This document shows positions 46,220 through 54,944 of a stretch of 64,000 bases of DNA, piece after piece. Location of the stretch: positions 248,001 to 312,000 of the forward strand of contig CAVSET010000006.1 in assembly GCA_963727075.1 (NCBI GenBank), given 5' to 3'. The notes beneath the pieces are model-generated. The model saw only the letters and a program-made list of their open reading frames with translations, did no database searches and had not been told where the DNA came from. The DNA comes from Bog-756 sp963727075. Lineage in GTDB: Bacteria > Actinomycetota > Acidimicrobiia > Acidimicrobiales > RAAP-2. The position numbers and the translations under genes are program-made. The number at the start of each line of letters is the position of its first letter. Positions within the stretch are counted from its first letter, which is position 1.

Positions 46220-47609
46220 CACCACGGAGGGCACCAGCACGAGCGCGGCGCGTCTCCCGGACCGGCCTCGGGGGCCGGACGTTCCCCTCCGGTGGCGCCT
46301 CGGGCCCGCCTTCGTGCCCAAGGGCCGCTACATCGACCGCGAGTTCCTCGACCTCGAGCTGGAGCGGCTCTTCCCGCGCACCTGGTTGAACGCCTGCCGG
46401 GTCGACGAGGTCGAGCAGGTGGGCCAGTACGTCGACTTCGAGATCGGCGGCCAGTCGATCGTGGTCGTGCGCACCGACGCCGGGCTCAAGGCCTACTTCA
46501 ATTCCTGCCGTCACCGGGGCACTCGGCTGGTGCATGGGCAGGGGCGGATCGGGGAGTTCCGCTGCCCCTTCCACGCCTGGCGATGGAACCTGGACGGCAC
46601 GCTCAAGTTCCAGGCCGACGCAGCCAACTTCGATCCCCGTCCGGCCGAAGACCTGTGCCTGTCCCGGTGCCGAGTGGCCGTGTGGGGCGGATGGGTGTTC
46701 GTCGACATGAGCGGCGACGCCGGGTCGCTCGAGGACTTCCTCGACCCCATCCCGTCCCGGTTGGAGGGCTTCAAGCTCGAGGACATGCGGATTGCCTGGT
46801 ACAAGTCGGTCGTTCTCCCGGCCAACTGGAAGACGGCTCTCGACGCGTTCATCGAGAGCTGGCACGTGCCGGGGACCCACCCCCAACTGTTACGGCCCGA
46901 CAAGCGCTCGACACCCCCGACCATCGCCGAGTGCCAGCAGTACGGCGCCACCTTCAACGAGCTGTTCCGCCTGCACTCGCGGCACGCCGATCTCTTCCGC
47001 TACGGGCCCGGGGGCGACGCCACCAAGCTCCGCGGCACCTACCGATCCGATCCGGCGGCCATCGAGCGGAACGTCGAGTACTCGCTGCGAGAGCTCGGTG
47101 CCCTCTACCTCAAGTCCGACCTGGCGGCCGCGACCGAGCTGGTGGCCACGGACGGCGCCGACGGACCGATGGGCAATGCCATCTACCAACGGCTCCGCCG
47201 AGACCATGCCCGGGCCGCCGGCATCGACTACCCCGAGGTCACCGACGGACAGCTGAAGGGGGCCATGTACGACTGGCACCTGTTCCCGAACACCGTTTTC
47301 CTCATCGACATGGGCTGCTGCCTCACCTACCGGGCCCGGCCCAACGGATCGGACCCAGACTCCTGCATCTTCGACATCCAGGGGCTCGAGCTGCCCCCGG
47401 CCGGGGGGCTGGAGACGGCCGCCCCCCGACGGTTCGAGGACTGGCGTGACGGCGACATGGGGGAGATCCTGAGCCAGGACTTCTCCAACATGTCAGAGGT
47501 GACCTCCGGCCTCCATTCGCTGGCCTATGACGGCCACCGGCTCAACACGGCCCAGGAGATGACCATCTGGAACTACCACCGGGCCATGGACGACTACCTC
47601 TTCGGTTGA
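46212..47609 (+). CDS. Rieske non-heme iron oxygenase, alpha subunit
   Basis: A 465-residue aromatic-ring-hydroxylating-type oxygenase. The Rieske [2Fe-2S] ligands are Cys99 and His101 (NSCRHRG) and Cys118 and His121 (CPFHAW). The mononuclear iron site is ESWHVPGTH (His218, His223), inside NWKTALDAFIESWH. No beta subunit gene follows, so it is probably the homo-oligomeric type as in KshA or similar monooxygenases, though it is longer than KshA. Reductase is not encoded nearby. Its operon mates are the KstD-like flavoprotein and a degenerate hydrolase. The stop codon lies in a 17-bp tandem duplication. Confidence 0.94.
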   Translation: MVDTTEGTSTSAARLPDRPRGPDVPLRWRLGPAFVPKGRYIDREFLDLELERLFPRTWLNACRVDEVEQVGQYVDFEIGGQSIVVVRTDAGLKAYFNSCRHRGTRLVHGQGRIGEFRCPFHAWRWNLDGTLKFQADAANFDPRPAEDLCLSRCRVAVWGGWVFVDMSGDAGSLEDFLDPIPSRLEGFKLEDMRIAWYKSVVLPANWKTALDAFIESWHVPGTHPQLLRPDKRSTPPTIAECQQYGATFNELFRLHSRHADLFRYGPGGDATKLRGTYRSDPAAIERNVEYSLRELGALYLKSDLAAATELVATDGADGPMGNAIYQRLRRDHARAAGIDYPEVTDGQLKGAMYDWHLFPNTVFLIDMGCCLTYRARPNGSDPDSCIFDIQGLELPPAGGLETAAPRRFEDWRDGDMGEILSQDFSNMSEVTSGLHSLAYDGHRLNTAQEMTIWNYHRAMDDYLFG

Positions 47610-47664
47610 GAGTCCTCTTCGGTTGAGAGGCGACCGGCCGCCGCCGGCGACCGGCCGCCGCCGG
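47597..47664 (+). repeat. two successive 17-bp tandem duplications
   Basis: CCTCTTCGGTTGAGAG occurs at 47597 and again at 47614 (period 17), duplicating the last codons and stop of the Rieske gene. Directly after, CGACCGGCCGCCGCCGG occurs at 47631 and 47648 (again period 17). Both are exact or nearly so and recent-looking. They fill most of the gap before the TetR gene. Confidence 0.7.
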
Positions 47665-47699
47665 CGAGGCCGCCGGACCCGGTGGACGGGGACCGCCGG

Positions 47700-47705
47700 T
47701 ATCCT
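47700..47705 (+). promoter_or_regulatory. leaderless promoter (-10 TATCCT) of TetR gene
   Basis: TATCCT ends six bases before GTG 47712, which supports this start over an in-frame GTG 30 bases upstream. Confidence 0.5.
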
Positions 47706-47711
47706 GCACGG

Positions 47712-48347
47712 GTGCCCGCGGTCGCCGACGATGCCGTCACTGATGCCCGGCTGAGCCCCGAGTCGAAGGCAGAGCGGGCCCAGCTCATGGACGCGGCCTT
47801 GAAGGTCATGCGGCGCAACGGCTTCCAGGGCGCCAGCGTGCAGGACATCCTGGACCATGCCGGGCTGTCGACTCGGGCCTTCTACCGGCAATTCCAGTCC
47901 AAGGACGACCTGTTGCTGACCATGTTCCGCACCGCGTCGGACCCCGACGTCGAGCTGGTGGCCCACCGGGTCGACGAGGCCCCGACCGAGGTCGAGGCCG
48001 TTCGGGTGTGGATCGACGAGATGCTGGCCATCGCCTACGACCGGCGGCGCATCCAGCGGCTCGTGATGTTCAACGCGGTGGCCCGGCAGGCGGTCGGCTA
48101 TGACGCCGACGAGGCCCTGCTGCAGGACCGGCTGGTCTCACCGCTGCTCCAGGCCCTCCGCCGCGGTTCTGCCGACGGCTCGTTCCCCGACACCGACCCC
48201 TTTCCCGACGCCTACTCCATCTTCGACCTGGTGTGGAGCGTGGCCGGCCCGCACGCCCGGGGGCGCCGCCCGATGGACCGCGAGCGGGCCAGGTCACACG
48301 TGCTGCGGTTCTGCCTCCCGGCTCTCGGCGTGGACCCGGACGGCTGA
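47712..48347 (+). CDS. TetR-family transcriptional regulator
   Basis: A 211-residue repressor-type protein. The N-terminal helix-turn-helix domain is clear: AERAQLMDAALKVMRRNGFQ, ASVQDILDHAGLSTRAFYRQ and FQSKDDLLLTMF. The C-terminal ligand domain is divergent. It follows the KstD-like/Rieske operon in the same direction with its own leaderless promoter, and a ferredoxin gene follows 25 bases later. Its operator is not evident; neighbours on either side are plausible targets. The leaderless GTG at 47712 gives the usual 15-20 residue lead before helix 1. Confidence 0.93.
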   Translation: MPAVADDAVTDARLSPESKAERAQLMDAALKVMRRNGFQGASVQDILDHAGLSTRAFYRQFQSKDDLLLTMFRTASDPDVELVAHRVDEAPTEVEAVRVWIDEMLAIAYDRRRIQRLVMFNAVARQAVGYDADEALLQDRLVSPLLQALRRGSADGSFPDTDPFPDAYSIFDLVWSVAGPHARGRRPMDRERARSHVLRFCLPALGVDPDG

Positions 48348-48372
48348 GCGTCCGGGTCCTTAGGATGTGGGC

Positions 48373-48564
48373 GTGAGGATCGAAATCGACGGCGATCGCT
48401 GTACGGGTCACGGGCGGTGCTACTCGTTGGCCCCGGACCTCTTCGACTGCGACGAGCGCGGCTATGGCACCGTGCTCGACCCCGAGGTCCCGAACGGGCT
48501 CGAGGAGCAGGCCCGGACAGCGGTGGCCAACTGCCCGGAGCGGGCCGTCGCCCTCGAGGAGTGA
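48373..48564 (+). CDS. small 3Fe-4S/4Fe-4S-type ferredoxin
   Basis: A 63-residue electron carrier, VRIEIDGDRCTGHGRCYSL... . Ligands: CTGHGRC (C-x2-H-x2-C, the pattern of P450-linked ferredoxins, where His may replace a cluster Cys) and ANCPERAVAL. GTG 48373 is chosen because TAGGAT (48361-48366) ends six bases upstream; an alternative GTG at 48367 overlaps the box edge. No P450 gene is adjacent. The KstD-like/Rieske operon upstream or the P450s at 55024 and 61409 could be served by it. Confidence 0.88.
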   Translation: MRIEIDGDRCTGHGRCYSLAPDLFDCDERGYGTVLDPEVPNGLEEQARTAVANCPERAVALEE

Positions 48565-48613
48565 GTGGTCGGCACCACTGAAAACGGGATTGTCGCCCCC
48601 TCGGGGCCTGGGC

Positions 48614-48619
48614 TAGCCT
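48614..48619 (+). promoter_or_regulatory. leaderless promoter (-10 TAGCCT) before 22-codon upstream ORF
   Basis: TAGCCT ends eight bases before GTG 48628, the first codon of a 22-codon ORF that runs into the acyl-CoA dehydrogenase gene. Confidence 0.4.
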
Positions 48620-48627
48620 CGCCGATC

Positions 48628-48696
48628 GTGCGAATTGCCAGAGCGGTCCGGTCGGACGGCGGTCAGGGGGGGTCGTGGGTGCCGACGGATCGGTAG
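48628..48696 (+). CDS. putative 22-residue leaderless upstream peptide
   Basis: GTG-initiated ORF beginning VRIARAVRSDGGQGG, ending at TAG 48694-48696 inside the acyl-CoA dehydrogenase reading frame (start 48675), an overlap of 22 bases in another frame. It starts where a leaderless transcript from TAGCCT should begin. Third case in this window of this layout (see 15950 and 33402). Whether the peptide is made, or the box belongs to the dehydrogenase alone, is unknown. Confidence 0.33.
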   Translation: MRIARAVRSDGGQGGSWVPTDR

Positions 48697-49871
48697 CGCT
48701 GGTCGCCGAGGGGTCGCGGGTGCCGGTTGGTCCGGTGTTGCCGCTGTCGCCGGCGGGAGACCTGCGCCGCGAGCTCACCGACTGGCTCCGGGCCCATCTG
48801 ACCCCGGAGGTCGTGGCGGCCGGGCAGGCCGGCGCCCTCGACGCCGAGTCCCTCGAGGCCCTGCGGGCATGGAACCGAACGCTGGCCGACGCCGGGTGGG
48901 CCGCCATCTCCTGGCCGGTCGAGCACGGTGGGCGCGCTGCCTCGGTCGCCGAGCAGCTGGCCTTTCACGAGGTGATGGCCTCCCAGCGGGCGCCTGGCCC
49001 GGTGAACGTCATCGGGGTGGCCAACATCGCCCCTGCCATCATGTCGTTCGGGACACCGGAGCAGAAGGAGCGCTTCCTGGCGCCGATGCTCCGGGGGGAC
49101 GAGCTCTGGTGCCAGGGGATGTCCGAGCCCGATGCCGGGTCCGACCTCGCATCCCTCCGCACCAGCGCCGTGGCCGAGGGCGACGAGTTCGTGGTCAACG
49201 GCCAGAAGACCTGGAACAGTCTCGGCCAGTTCGCCGACTGGTGCCAGCTCTACGTGCGGACCGATCCGACGGTCCCCAAGCACCAGGGCATCAGCTGTCT
49301 GCTGGTCGACATGCGGTCCCCGGGGGTGGAGGCGCGACCGCTCCGGACCATGACCGGTGAGGCCTCCTTCTCGGAATTGTTCTTCACCGATGTCCGGGTG
49401 CCGAGGAGCGCCCTGCTCGGTCCCCTCGACGAGGGCTGGCGTGTGGCCATGGCCACCCTGAGCCACGAGCGGGCCGGGGTGGCGCGACTCCACCTCAGCC
49501 TGACCGCCCGCTTCAACGATCTCCTGGCGGAGGCCAGACGAACGGGGGTCCAGCCCACCCCCACGACACGCGACCGCCTGGCCCGGCTCTTTGCGTCGAT
49601 CTCGTGCATGCGCTGGACGACGTCGCGGGAGCTCGAGGTCGTGGGGCGCGGCGGCCAGCCCTCGCCGGCCATGGGGAGCCTGACCAAGCTCATGTGGGCT
49701 GGGGCCACCCAGGAGCTGGCCGAGGTGGCCATGGACCTCCTCGGCACCGGCGGCCTGGCCGGCCACTGGACGACGAACTTCGCGGCGGCACCCTCGGTGT
49801 CGATCGCCGGAGGAACGGGCAACATCAACCGGAACATCGTGGCCGAGCAGGGTCTCGGCCTGCCGCGATGA
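48675..49871 (+). CDS. acyl-CoA dehydrogenase, long-subunit type
   Basis: A 398-residue acyl-CoA dehydrogenase with DAGWAAISWPVEHGGRAASV, LWCQGMSEPDAGSDLASL, NGQKTWNSLGQFADWCQLY, DEGWRVAMATLSHERAG and the C-terminal SIAGGTGNINRNIVAEQGLGLPR. Near the end, GGTGNIN replaces the usual GGTSEIQ, an unusual variation at the flavin-contact loop. No short-subunit partner is adjacent, so it may work alone or with a subunit from another locus. GTG 48675 is preceded by a G-rich stretch. It opens a run of plus-strand genes (SDR, CoA-transferase, LmbE, thiolase). Confidence 0.92.
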   Translation: MGADGSVALVAEGSRVPVGPVLPLSPAGDLRRELTDWLRAHLTPEVVAAGQAGALDAESLEALRAWNRTLADAGWAAISWPVEHGGRAASVAEQLAFHEVMASQRAPGPVNVIGVANIAPAIMSFGTPEQKERFLAPMLRGDELWCQGMSEPDAGSDLASLRTSAVAEGDEFVVNGQKTWNSLGQFADWCQLYVRTDPTVPKHQGISCLLVDMRSPGVEARPLRTMTGEASFSELFFTDVRVPRSALLGPLDEGWRVAMATLSHERAGVARLHLSLTARFNDLLAEARRTGVQPTPTTRDRLARLFASISCMRWTTSRELEVVGRGGQPSPAMGSLTKLMWAGATQELAEVAMDLLGTGGLAGHWTTNFAAAPSVSIAGGTGNINRNIVAEQGLGLPR

Positions 49872-49917
49872 CGGCAGGGCCGGGGCCGGTCACGACAAGA
49901 GCGAAAGTGGGACGAGC

Positions 49918-50739
49918 ATGACCTCGGTGTGGAGCTACGAAGGCAAGCGGGTCATCGTGAGCGGTGGCGGGGGTGCCGGCATGGGCGCGGCCGCGGTGAA
50001 GGAGTTGGACCGGCTCGGCGCCGAGATCCATGTCCTCGACCTCAAGGAGCCGCCCATCGGCGTGGCCGGCTACCACGCCGTCGACCTTCGTGACCCGGCC
50101 GCCATCGACGACGCGGTCGGAGCCATCGGCGGGCGGATCGACGCCCTGTTCAACTGTGCCGGCCTCCCCGGCGGCCGTTTCTCGGACCTCGATACCATGG
50201 TGGTCAACTTCGCCTCCATGCGTCACCTCACCGACCGGGTGGTCGGCCATATGGAGGCGGGGGCCGCCATTGCCAGCATCTCGTCGGGGGCCGGGGCCGG
50301 CTGGATGGGCAATGTGGCCAAATGGATGCCGCTGGTCACCTGCGACGGCTTCGCCGAGACGGTCCGGTGGCTGGAGGACCACCCCGAGGAGATCGCCAGC
50401 GGGTACGCCCCGTCCAAGGAGGCCATCATCGTGTGGACGATCTGGCGTTCGTTCGAGCTCGGCAAGCTGGGCATCCGCATCAACTGCACCAGCCCGGGCC
50501 CCACCGACACGCCGATGATGCCGGACTTCGAGGAACAGGTGGGCAAGGCGTTCATGGACAACTACCCGATCCCCCTCGGGCGCCGTTCCACGCCCGACGA
50601 GCAGGCCTATCCCCTCATCTTCCTCAACTCCGGCGCGGCGGCCTCCATCACCGGCGAGAACATCCTGACCGACGGCGGCACCATGGGGGCGATGACGGTC
50701 GGCACACTCGACATCTCGGCGTTCTCGTTCCCCGAATGA
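49918..50739 (+). CDS. short-chain dehydrogenase/reductase
   Basis: A 273-residue SDR for NAD(P)-dependent alcohol/ketone interconversion. Cofactor motif VIVSGGGGAGMGAAAV (a GGGxGMG variant of TGxxxGIG), LFNCAGLPG in place of NNAG, a catalytic Ser in ASISSGAGAG and YAPSKEA for Tyr/Lys. The layout with an interrupted helix alphaE (WLEDHPEEIASGYAPSKEA) resembles 3-alpha-hydroxysteroid-dehydrogenase-like SDRs. It stands between an acyl-CoA dehydrogenase and a CoA-transferase gene in the same direction. Confidence 0.92.
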   Translation: MTSVWSYEGKRVIVSGGGGAGMGAAAVKELDRLGAEIHVLDLKEPPIGVAGYHAVDLRDPAAIDDAVGAIGGRIDALFNCAGLPGGRFSDLDTMVVNFASMRHLTDRVVGHMEAGAAIASISSGAGAGWMGNVAKWMPLVTCDGFAETVRWLEDHPEEIASGYAPSKEAIIVWTIWRSFELGKLGIRINCTSPGPTDTPMMPDFEEQVGKAFMDNYPIPLGRRSTPDEQAYPLIFLNSGAAASITGENILTDGGTMGAMTVGTLDISAFSFPE

Positions 50740-50812
50740 GCCCCGAGACCTGGCTCACGTCGAGTCGGGCCATCACCACGTCCACCACGACCAGCATCAG
50801 AAGGAGAGCGCA

Positions 50813-52030
50813 GTGAAGGGCATCATGAACGGGATACGAGTGGTCGAGGTGGCGGCCTGGACCTATGTGCCGATCGCCGGGACGGTCTTGGCGGAATGGG
50901 GGGCCGACGTCATCAAGATCGAGCACCCCGAGGTCGGGGACCCCCAGCGTGGACTGGTGACGTCCGGTCTGGTCCCGAGCGGCCCCGGCGGGGTGAACCA
51001 CATGATCGAGCTCCCCAACCGCGGCAAGCGGAGCGTGGGCCTCGATCTCAAGTCCGAGGAGGGCCACGACATCCTGCTCAAGCTGGCTGCCGGCGCCGAC
51101 GTGTTCCTGACCAACTTCCGGCCCCAGGCCCGCCGGAAGCTCAAGATCGACGTCGACGACGTCAGGGCGGCGAACCCGGACATCATCTACGTGCGCGGCT
51201 CCGGTCTCGGCCAGCGGGGACCGGAGGCAGAACGGGGCGGGTACGACAACTCGACGTTCTGGGGTCGTGGCGGGGCGGCCGACATCATCACACCGCCGGG
51301 GGAGTATCCCTCCAGCCAACCGGGCCCGGGTTTCGGGGACGTGATCGGGGGCCAGATCATCGCCGGGGGCATCGCCGCCGCCCTGTTCCACCGCCAACGC
51401 ACCGGGGAGGCGGTGATCGTCGACAACTCGCTGCTGGCCAATGGGATCTGGGCCATCGGGGCGACGGTGCTCGCCGCCGACCTGTTCGGTTTCAGTCGCA
51501 TGCCACGCGGGGACCGCACCAAAATGCCCAACCCGCTGGTCAACAACTTCAAGACCAAGGACGACCGCTTCCTCTCCCTCATCATGCTCGAGTCCGACCG
51601 GTACTGGGCCGATCTGGTGACCAAGCTGGGGCGGCCCGAGCTGGCCGACGACCCGCGCTTTGTCGACTCGGCGGCGCGGGCCGAGAACTGCCAACAGTGC
51701 TGCCGCATCCTCGACGACATCTTCGCCAGCCGGACCCTGGAGGAATGGAAACCGATCCTCCTCGAGGTCAAGGGGGTGTGGGCCCCGGTACAGACAGCGG
51801 ACGAGCTGCTGACCGATCCCCAGGTGATCGCCAACGGCTACCTGCGCGAGGTGGTCTCCTCATCGGGCACGACGTTCCACATGGTGCCGTCACCCCTCCA
51901 GTTCGACGAGGAGCCGCCCGACCTCACCCGGGCACCCGACCACGGGGAGCACACCGACCAGGTCCTCGAGGAGCTCGGGCTCGACACCGACGCCATCCTC
52001 GACCTGAAGATCAAAGGGGCGGTGCTCTGA
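50813..52030 (+). CDS. family III CoA-transferase (CaiB/BaiF)
   Basis: A 405-residue enzyme moving CoA between carboxylic acids without ATP. It shows IRVVEVAAWTYVPIAGTVLA and WGADVIKIEHPEVGDPQR, PNRGKRSVGLDLKSEEG, and GFGDVIGGQ with the probable catalytic aspartate (GDxxGG). C-terminal VWAPVQTADELLTDPQV is typical. AAGGAG lies about seven bases before the ATG. In cholate- and carnitine-type pathways such enzymes recycle CoA between substrate and product; here it could activate the substrate for the neighbouring dehydrogenase and thiolase. Confidence 0.93.
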   Translation: MKGIMNGIRVVEVAAWTYVPIAGTVLAEWGADVIKIEHPEVGDPQRGLVTSGLVPSGPGGVNHMIELPNRGKRSVGLDLKSEEGHDILLKLAAGADVFLTNFRPQARRKLKIDVDDVRAANPDIIYVRGSGLGQRGPEAERGGYDNSTFWGRGGAADIITPPGEYPSSQPGPGFGDVIGGQIIAGGIAAALFHRQRTGEAVIVDNSLLANGIWAIGATVLAADLFGFSRMPRGDRTKMPNPLVNNFKTKDDRFLSLIMLESDRYWADLVTKLGRPELADDPRFVDSAARAENCQQCCRILDDIFASRTLEEWKPILLEVKGVWAPVQTADELLTDPQVIANGYLREVVSSSGTTFHMVPSPLQFDEEPPDLTRAPDHGEHTDQVLEELGLDTDAILDLKIKGAVL

Positions 52031-52133
52031 TCAGCCCACCGGAGGCGCCACGTGATCCGCTTCCCGGAGGCGGATGGCTCCTGGCCCCCGGCCCGCCATG
52101 CCGCACCGGCTCCGACGAGAGCGGCGCCGAGGC

Positions 52134-52895
52134 ATGATCGACCAACCCACCTGGGGAAAGGTGGAGCCGGAGGTGCTCAGGTCACTGGTGGTGGTCTCGC
52201 CGCATTTCGACGACGCCGCCCTGGGTGCCAGCCATCTGCTCATGCAGCACACCGGCTCGACGGTGGTCACGGTGTTCGCCGATCGGCCCACCCGCTATCC
52301 GGAGCCGCCCGGTCCCTGGGACGCGGCAGGCGGGTTCCGCACCGGGGACGACGTGGTCGCCGCCCGCCGGGAGGAGGACCGCCGCGCCATGGATGTACTG
52401 GGCGCCCGACCGGTGTGGCTGGACTTCGTCGAGCACCAGTACCTCGAACCGGCCGACCGCCCGACGGCCGACCAGATCGCTCCGGCGTTGGCCTCGGCCG
52501 TCGCCGCGGCCGGCGCCACCGCCGTGTTCTTGCCCATGGGACTGGCCAATCCCGATCACGGCACGGCGCACGAGGCCGGCCTACTGGCCCGCCAGCAGCT
52601 GCCCGACCTGGCCTGGTTCTGCTACGAGGATGCCGGCTACTCGCAGTTGCCAGGCCTGTTGGCCTGGCGGGTGGCCAAGCTGTTCCGGAGCGGGCTGTGG
52701 CCCACCCCCGCCCTGGTGCCCCAGCTGCCCGACCCGGCCCGCAAGCGGCAGGCCATCTGGTGCTACACCAGTCAGATCCCGCCCCTCGAGGCCGAACACG
52801 CGTTGTCGGCCCGGCTCGGGGCCAATACCGGCGAGCAGTACTGGCGCCTGGAGCCTCCACCCACCGGATGGGAGAGGCTGGCCGACGTGCCGTAG
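52134..52895 (+). CDS. PIG-L/LmbE-family deacetylase-like protein
   Basis: A 253-residue zinc-hydrolase-type protein. The metal motif reads VVVSPHFDDAALGASH (family consensus HPDDE: here PHFDD), then VVTVFADRP and LPMGLANPDHGTAHEAGL with a further His-x2-H-like ligand set. In actinobacteria such proteins deacetylate GlcNAc-containing thiols (mycothiol pathway) or act in natural-product routes. No mycothiol gene adjoins it. ATG 52134 gives a 14-residue lead to the first strand; an in-frame ATG further upstream would add a basic tail. Confidence 0.86.
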   Translation: MIDQPTWGKVEPEVLRSLVVVSPHFDDAALGASHLLMQHTGSTVVTVFADRPTRYPEPPGPWDAAGGFRTGDDVVAARREEDRRAMDVLGARPVWLDFVEHQYLEPADRPTADQIAPALASAVAAAGATAVFLPMGLANPDHGTAHEAGLLARQQLPDLAWFCYEDAGYSQLPGLLAWRVAKLFRSGLWPTPALVPQLPDPARKRQAIWCYTSQIPPLEAEHALSARLGANTGEQYWRLEPPPTGWERLADVP

Positions 52896-52978
52896 TCGGC
52901 ACCGGGCGCGCTAGGTTCGCATCCGGCGCCGCCACCGGTCGAGCACCGGTGACGGCTGATTGACCAAGGAGAGAAGAG

Positions 52979-54172
52979 ATGGCAACAGCTGGTCGCGATG
53001 CGGTCATCGTCGACGTGCTTCGCACGACGTTCGGGAAGCGGGGAGGGGCGCTCGCCCATTGGCATCCGGCCGACCTGCTCGGCTTCGCCCTCTCCGCCTT
53101 GGTGGACCGCACCGGTGTCGACCCCGGGCGCATCGACGATGTGATCGGGGGATGCGTCGGACAGGTGGGGGAGCAGAGCACCAACATCTCGCGCAACGGG
53201 TGGGTGTCGGCCGGGCTGCCACAGCACGTCCCGGCGACCACGGTCGACCGCCAGTGCGGTTCGTCCCAACAGGCGGTGCACTTTGCCGCGGCCGGGGTGG
53301 TGGCCGGTCACTACGACCTGGTGGTGGCCTGCGGCGTCGAGTCGATGAGCAGGGTCCCTATGGCGAAGAACGCCCGCGGCGGGACCGGACCGTTCCCGCC
53401 CTCGTTCCTGGCCGCGGTGGACAACCGGCTGTGGACGCAATTCCGGGTGGCCCAGGTTCTGGCCGATCGCTACGACATCACCCGGGAGGAGATGGACGCC
53501 TTCGCCCTCGAGAGCCACCGCCGCGCCGCCGCCGCCTGGGACGCGGGCATCCGCAAGGACGAGGTCATCCCGGTGCCGATCCGGGCCGAGGACGGGTCGT
53601 TGACCGGCGACGAGCTCACCATCGACGAAGGCATCCGTCGGAATGGCTCGCTCGAGGCACTGGCTGCGCTGGCGCCGGCCCAGTCGTGGGAGCCGGAGAC
53701 GGCGCCGGACATCACCGCCGGGAACTCGTCGCAGATGAACGATGGGGCATCGGCCATGCTGATCGCCGAACGCTCGGTGGCCGAACGCCTCGGCCTGCCC
53801 ATCCGGGCCCGCTTCGCTCACTTCGCGGTGGCGGCGGAGGACGCGGCCATCGTGCTGTCGGCCCCGGTGCCCGCCACCCACCGCCTGCTGGAGCGCTCGG
53901 GCATGAAGATCGGGGACTTCGACGCCGTCGAGTGCAACGAGGCCTTTGCCGCCATCGCCCTCATGTGGGCCCGGGCCTTCGACCCCGAGCCGGAGGTGCT
54001 CAATCCCCTCGGCGGGGCCATCGCCATCGGCCACCCCCTCGGGGCATCCGGCGTCCGTCTGACCGGGTCCCTGCTCACCCGTCTGGAGCTCATGGGCGGC
54101 CGGTACGGCTTCCAGACCATCTGCGAAGGTGGCGGCCAGGCCAACGCCATGGTTATCGAACGGGTGGGCTGA
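52979..54172 (+). CDS. acetyl-CoA acyltransferase (degradative thiolase)
   Basis: A 397-residue classical thiolase splitting 3-oxoacyl-CoA with CoA. Nucleophile in VDRQCGSSQQAVHFAA (Cys93); NEAFAA; catalytic His in IGHPLGASGVRL; and the second catalytic Cys in TICEGGGQANAMV (C-x-G-G-G). All residues are in place, so activity is expected, unlike the Ltp-like gene at 11982. It resembles FadA5/FadA6-type enzymes of steroid catabolism in length and motif spacing. GGAGAG precedes the ATG, and a TAGGTT box lies at about 52911. Convergent with the TetR gene downstream. Confidence 0.95.
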   Translation: MATAGRDAVIVDVLRTTFGKRGGALAHWHPADLLGFALSALVDRTGVDPGRIDDVIGGCVGQVGEQSTNISRNGWVSAGLPQHVPATTVDRQCGSSQQAVHFAAAGVVAGHYDLVVACGVESMSRVPMAKNARGGTGPFPPSFLAAVDNRLWTQFRVAQVLADRYDITREEMDAFALESHRRAAAAWDAGIRKDEVIPVPIRAEDGSLTGDELTIDEGIRRNGSLEALAALAPAQSWEPETAPDITAGNSSQMNDGASAMLIAERSVAERLGLPIRARFAHFAVAAEDAAIVLSAPVPATHRLLERSGMKIGDFDAVECNEAFAAIALMWARAFDPEPEVLNPLGGAIAIGHPLGASGVRLTGSLLTRLELMGGRYGFQTICEGGGQANAMVIERVG

Positions 54173-54227
54173 GTCGAGCCCCGGTCGATAGCCGGGACGG
54201 CCGGTTCGACCAGATGGCCCGGTCCGA

Positions 54228-54863
54228 CTAGGTAGGGGGCGCGCCGCGCTCGAAGAGCTCGGCCGACTCCCGGGCCCGCTGGCGGAAGACCTCGGCCGGG
54301 TCGGTGCCATCGTCGACGAGCACCCCGGCGACATGCTCCATGAATATCCCCACCAGCATGGCACGCAGCATCCGGGCCATGGCCACCCGGTCGTCGGGCG
54401 CGCACAGCTCGGGCCGGTTCTCCTCCAACCACTGCTCGAGCGAGACCTGGGTGGCCTGGAAGAGGTCGACGCCCACGGCGTGGGCCGTCTCGTCGCCCCG
54501 GAGCACCTCACCGAGCATCAACCGGATGAAGTCCTCGACCTCCAGCATCGACGCCAGGATGTCGGCCAACAGATCGGCGAGCCCGGTGGCCTGGTCCTGG
54601 GCCAGGGAGGGCGGCGACGTAGCCACCAGGTTGTCCACAAATCCGTGCTCCTCGAGGACGGCCACCAGCAGGTCGCGCTTGGAGGGGAAGTAGTGGTAGA
54701 GGGAGGCCACGTTGAGACCGGTGGCCCCGGCCAGGTCGCGCATGCTGGTGCCGTCCACGCCGTGCTGGGCCATGAGCGACAAGGCGACGGACAGGATGTG
54801 CTGGCGCTGGTTCGAGCCATCGGGCCGGGGAGTCGGACGGCCGAGGGAGGCAGGGGTGGGCAC
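54228..54863 (-). CDS. TetR-family transcriptional regulator
   Basis: A 211-residue regulator. The DNA-binding domain reads QRQHILSVALSLMAQHGVDG, TSMRDLAGATGLNVASLYHY, FPSKRDLLVAVL. The C-terminal part is an AcrR-type helical ligand domain (FIRLMLGEVLRGDETA...). GTG 54863 is chosen: GACAAT on its strand (54870-54875) ends six bases upstream, the leaderless pattern. It is divergent from the P450 at 55024, with a CGAACGTTCG palindrome between; local control of the P450, and of itself, is the simplest reading. Confidence 0.92.
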   Translation of the reverse strand: MPTPASLGRPTPRPDGSNQRQHILSVALSLMAQHGVDGTSMRDLAGATGLNVASLYHYFPSKRDLLVAVLEEHGFVDNLVATSPPSLAQDQATGLADLLADILASMLEVEDFIRLMLGEVLRGDETAHAVGVDLFQATQVSLEQWLEENRPELCAPDDRVAMARMLRAMLVGIFMEHVAGVLVDDGTDPAEVFRQRARESAELFERGAPPT

Positions 54864-54944
54864 CGCACCATTGTCGGGCCATTTGCCGCCCCCGTCGAAC
54901 ACCCGCCTGGCGGAGGGCCGACGGCCGGCTGGATGGCTACCTAA

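Noticed and set aside
52058..52085. Weak hairpin ATCCGC...GCGGAT after the CoA-transferase gene as a terminator
   Set aside because: Short arms, no U-tract, and the following gene runs in the same direction; not convincing.
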